DNA from: DASVDK01 sp036562265 [NCBI: Thermodesulfobacteriota bacterium]
GTDB taxonomy: Bacteria; DASVDK01
Length of the DNA stretch: 8,593 nucleotides
NCBI GenBank assembly: GCA_036562265.1
Contig: DATCKS010000372.1
Location: 1-8,593, forward strand
Reading direction: 5' to 3'
Made by a program: the position numbers and the translations under genes. The notes below the pieces were generated by a model. That model was not told the DNA's origin, ran no database searches, and was given only the letters and a program-made list of their open reading frames with translations. The stretch's first letter is position 1. The number at the start of each line of letters is the position of its first letter. Shown piece by piece: positions 5,995 through 8,593 of the stretch.

Positions 5995-6139
5995 GACGGA
6001 CCTCGACCGGTTCGTCCGCGAGCGGCGCGGGCCGGCAGGTCCGGGACGCATGCGACGCGGCCGCCGCCCGGCGGCTCGCGCGAGACGCATCGAACACCGT
6101 GCTCGACCTCCTCGAGGCCGAGCGGACAGGAGGTCAGTG

Positions 6140-7306
6140 ATGGAGCGGTTCTCGGGCGTCGACTACTACGCCCTGGACGCGTTGCTGAGCGACGAGGAGC
6201 GACTGGTCCGCGACACGGTCCGGGCGTTCGTGGACGCCGAGGTGCTCCCCGTCATCGAGCAGGCCACGCGCGAGGCGACGTTCCCGCGGCCGCTCGTGAA
6301 GAAGATGGCCGAGCTCGGCCTCTTCGGCGCGAACCTCACCGGCTACGGGCTGCCCGGCCTGTCGAACATCGCCTACGGCCTCATCATGCAGGAGCTCGAG
6401 CGGGGCGACAGCGGCGTGCGGTCGTTCGCGTCGGTGCAGGGCGCCCTCGTGATGTACCCGATCCACCGCTACGGCTCGGAGGCGCAGAAGGCGCGGTGGC
6501 TGCCGGCCCTCGCCTCCGGCGAGGCCATCGGCTGCTTCGGCCTCACCGAGCCCGACTTCGGCTCGAACCCGGGCGGCATGCGCACCCGCGCGCGGCGCGA
6601 CGGCCAGGACTGGGTGCTCAACGGGACGAAGCGGTGGATCACCAACGGCAGCCTGGCCGACGTGGCGGTCGTCTGGGCGCGGGCGGACGAGGGGATCCTC
6701 GGCTTCCTCGTCGAGCGCGGGACGAAGGGCTTCACGACGATCGAGATGACGGGGAAGTGGAGCCTCAGGGCCTCGGTGACGAGCGAGCTGATCCTCGAGG
6801 ACGTGCGGGTTCCCGACAGCGCGCGGCTCCCCGAGGCGCAGGGGCTCAGGGCGCCGCTGTCGTGCCTGACGCAGGCGCGCTACGGCATCGCCTGGGGGGC
6901 GATCGGCGCGGCGATGGCCTGCTACCACACCGCGCTCGAGTACGCGAAGAGCCGCGTGCAGTTCGAGCGGCCCATCGCCGGCTATCAGCTCGTGCAGCAG
7001 AAGCTGGTGGAGATGCTGACCGGGATCACGACGAGCCAGCTCCTCGCCTTCCGGCTCGGCCAGCTCAAGGACCAGGGGCGGATGACGCCGCAGCAGGTCT
7101 CGATGGCCAAGCGGCACAACGTGGCGCACGCGCTCTGGACCGCCCGTGCGGCGCGGGACATCCTCGGCGCCAACGGGATCGTCGACGAGTACCCGGTGTT
7201 CCGCCACCTCGCGAACCTCGAGACGGTCTACACATACGAGGGGACGCACGACATCCACACCCTGATCCTCGGACAGGACATCACGGGCCTCAACGCCTTC
7301 AGCTAG
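6140..7306 (+). CDS. gcdH: Glutaryl-CoA dehydrogenase-like acyl-CoA dehydrogenase
   Basis: This 388-residue FAD enzyme resembles glutaryl-CoA dehydrogenase along its whole length. The family oxidises and usually decarboxylates glutaryl-CoA to crotonyl-CoA in lysine, tryptophan and aromatic-acid breakdown, passing electrons to ETF. Visible matches are ELERGDSGVRSFASVQ (85-100), CFGLTEPDFGSNP (132-144), LNGTKRWITNG (160-170), a QARYGIAWG segment (245-253), KSRVQFERPIAGYQLVQQKL (270-289) and the C-terminal YTYEGTHDIH (364-373). Glu367 aligns with the catalytic base. Arg94 and Glu87, which bind the substrate carboxylate and assist decarboxylation in the human enzyme, are both present at the same numbers, as is the Tyr before the catalytic Glu. 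The start is ATG 6140 after AGGAGGT at 6128-6134 with a 5-base gap. Another dicarboxylyl-CoA substrate remains possible. hslO follows after 7 bases. Confidence 0.9.
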   Translation: MERFSGVDYYALDALLSDEERLVRDTVRAFVDAEVLPVIEQATREATFPRPLVKKMAELGLFGANLTGYGLPGLSNIAYGLIMQELERGDSGVRSFASVQGALVMYPIHRYGSEAQKARWLPALASGEAIGCFGLTEPDFGSNPGGMRTRARRDGQDWVLNGTKRWITNGSLADVAVVWARADEGILGFLVERGTKGFTTIEMTGKWSLRASVTSELILEDVRVPDSARLPEAQGLRAPLSCLTQARYGIAWGAIGAAMACYHTALEYAKSRVQFERPIAGYQLVQQKLVEMLTGITTSQLLAFRLGQLKDQGRMTPQQVSMAKRHNVAHALWTARAARDILGANGIVDEYPVFRHLANLETVYTYEGTHDIHTLILGQDITGLNAFS

Positions 7307-7313
7307 GAGACCC

Positions 7314-8285
7314 ATGGCCGACTCCCTCGCCCGCGCCATCGCGGCGGGCGGCCGCCTGCGCGGGATCGCCGCCGTCACCACCGACACCGTCGACGAGGCG
7401 CGGCGCCGCCACGGGACCTACCCCGTCGCCAGCGCCGCCCTCGGCCGCGCGCTCACCGCCGCGCTCCTCCTCGGCTCGACGCTCAAGGGGGACGAGCGGG
7501 TGAGCCTGCAGTTCAACGGGAGCGGTCCCCTGCGGGAGGTGTACGCCGAGGCCGACGCGCACGGGCGCGTCCGCGGCTACGTGCGGCGGCCGGAGGTCCT
7601 CCTGCCGTCGCGCAACGGCAAGCTCGACGTGGGGGGCGCGCTCGGTCCGACCGGGACCCTCCAGGTCATGCGCTGGTCGCCCGGCGGGCAGCCCTACCAC
7701 GGCGTGGTCCCGCTCGTCTCGGGCGAGATCGCCGAGGACCTCGCCTCCTACCTCACGGTGTCCGACCAGATCCCGTCGGTCGTGGCGCTCGGCGTCTTCG
7801 TGGAGCCCGACGGCCGCGTCTCGGCGGCCGGCGGGTTCATGGTGCAGCGGATGCCGCTCGACGGGGCGCACGCGTGGAACGGCGCCGCCGACGCGCCGCT
7901 CACGGCCGAGGAGTCGCGGATCATCGAGCGCGTCGAGCAGAACCTCGCGCCGCTGCCGGGCGTGAGCGCCCTGGTGCGGGGGGGCGCGACGCCGCGGGCG
8001 CTCCTCGACACGGCCCTCGCGGGACTCGAGCCGCAGGTCGTGGCCGAGGGGCCGGTCGAGTTCTTCTGCCCCTGCTCGCAGGAGCGGGTCATCCGGACGC
8101 TGGTCACGCTCGGCGCGGACGACCTCGAGCGTCTCGCACGCGACCACGGCGGCACGACCGCCACCTGCCACTTCTGCAACACCGACTACCGGTTCGAGGC
8201 CGACGACCTCCTCCGGCTCGCGGCCGACCTGCGGCTCGGTCGCGGGCAGCCCGCCGGCGGCGTCTCGCCGAACGGCCACGGCTAG
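7314..8285 (+). CDS. hslO: Redox-regulated chaperone Hsp33
   Basis: The 323-residue product is an Hsp33 holdase. Under oxidative stress this family loses zinc, forms disulfides, partly unfolds and holds unfolding cytoplasmic proteins. The N-terminal core runs from about 1 to 230, with LGRALTAALLLGSTLKGDER (43-62), SLQFNGSGPL (64-73), GALGPTGTLQV (108-118) and YHGVVPLVSGEIAEDLASYL (128-147). The C-terminal redox switch has its four zinc cysteines in the expected CxC plus CxxC arrangement: Cys252 and Cys254 (FCPCSQERV), and Cys285 and Cys288 (CHFCNTDYRF). The switch therefore looks functional. Length is slightly above the usual 290 or so because of a short Gly-rich tail. The GGAG ahead of the ATG overlaps the stop codon of the dehydrogenase gene, so the two are likely cotranscribed, though no functional link is evident. 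Confidence 0.95.
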   Translation: MADSLARAIAAGGRLRGIAAVTTDTVDEARRRHGTYPVASAALGRALTAALLLGSTLKGDERVSLQFNGSGPLREVYAEADAHGRVRGYVRRPEVLLPSRNGKLDVGGALGPTGTLQVMRWSPGGQPYHGVVPLVSGEIAEDLASYLTVSDQIPSVVALGVFVEPDGRVSAAGGFMVQRMPLDGAHAWNGAADAPLTAEESRIIERVEQNLAPLPGVSALVRGGATPRALLDTALAGLEPQVVAEGPVEFFCPCSQERVIRTLVTLGADDLERLARDHGGTTATCHFCNTDYRFEADDLLRLAADLRLGRGQPAGGVSPNGHG

Positions 8286-8303
8286 AGGAGGCGAGGCTGC
8301 GGC

Positions 8304-8593
8304 CTACGCTCGTTCCCTCGGGAAGCCGAGTTCGAGCACGACGGCGCCGCCGGGGCCTGCCGTGGGCGCGTCCCGAACCTCCCCCGGCTCGACGAACACA
8401 CAGGACCAGGCGCCGAGCGATCGACCCTCGTGGACCAGGCTCCCCTCGAGCACGAGGAGGTAACGGCCGACATCCGTCCCGGGGCCGAGGGCGAGCGCGG
8501 ACTCTCCGGCCGTGAGACTCGTGGTCTGCGCGAACAGCCCGTCGGGCTCGTCGAGGACGCGGACGCCGGGACGATCGAGGGGCCCGGCAAGCC
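8304..8593 (-). CDS. Cupin-like domain protein, C-terminal fragment
   Basis: On the minus strand an open frame enters from the window end and runs 95 codons to a TAG (8306-8304). Its third codon positions are almost all G or C, unlike the overlapping frame that opens with ATG at 8590. It contains VRVLDEPDGLFAQTTSLTAG, then GRYLLVLEGSLVHEG, a short GAWSCVFVEPGE strand pair and AVVLELGFPRERA at the end. This strand pattern, with a VLEGSL turn and a later VEPGE, fits the beta-barrel half of a cupin. The usual HxH metal ligands of the first cupin motif are not seen in this part, so it may be a metal-free cupin or have a degenerate site. The start is outside the window. It converges on hslO with only 18 bases between the stop codons, and I see no terminator there. 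Confidence 0.6.
   Translation of the reverse strand, partial: LAGPLDRPGVRVLDEPDGLFAQTTSLTAGESALALGPGTDVGRYLLVLEGSLVHEGRSLGAWSCVFVEPGEVRDAPTAGPGGAVVLELGFPRERA

Noticed and set aside
6134-8279. Long minus-strand frames opposite the dehydrogenase and hslO
   Set aside because: Both sit exactly opposite well-supported genes and show only His/Arg/Asp/Val-rich shadow composition.
8282-8590. 102-residue minus-strand ORF starting with ATG at 8590
   Set aside because: Its composition is Ser/Pro/Arg-rich without secondary-structure pattern. The neighbouring frame has the codon bias and cupin-like strands.
1-8593. CRISPR arrays, insertion sequences, tRNA or rRNA genes, phage genes
   Set aside because: No regularly spaced repeats, transposase motifs, terminal inverted repeats or tRNA-like cloverleaf sequences were recognised on either strand.

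Overview
The window is very GC-rich. Its third codon positions are almost all G or C, Leu is mostly CTC/CTG, Ile is mostly ATC, and GTG starts occur. Gene content (leuA with an attenuator, a NitT/TauT-type ABC transporter, a glutaryl-CoA dehydrogenase-like enzyme, Hsp33) fits a free-living high-GC soil or subsurface bacterium. A Methylomirabilota/Rokubacteria-like, deltaproteobacterial-like or Chloroflexi-like genome are all possible; nothing here fixes the phylum.

Layout. Positions 1-126 hold the C-terminal end of a small multidrug resistance (SMR) transporter. Positions 127-551 are a regulatory region for leuA. It has a TTGACA/TAGACT promoter, an almost leaderless 39-codon ORF rich in leucine codons (including three rare CTA), a possible antiterminator and a strong intrinsic terminator just ahead of the leuA ribosome-binding site. 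leuA (552-2105) encodes 2-isopropylmalate synthase, the committed step of leucine synthesis. Together these look like a ribosome-mediated leucine attenuator. A near-perfect 15-bp hairpin follows leuA.

Positions 2345-4871 form a tightly coupled three-gene unit (ATGA and GTGA overlaps): an ABC ATPase, its membrane permease and a tandem hotdog-fold protein. No substrate-binding protein is seen. A hairpin and an extended -10 promoter lie between this unit and a DHH/DHHA1 phosphoesterase (5032-5994). A glutaryl-CoA dehydrogenase-like acyl-CoA dehydrogenase (6140-7306) and the redox chaperone Hsp33 (7314-8285) follow, 7 bp apart. On the minus strand, a cupin-like gene (8304 to the window end, 5' part missing) converges on hslO.

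The best candidate for a less-described element is the leuA leader. The rest are recognisable housekeeping or catabolic families. All functional calls come from reading motifs; no search or folding program was run.
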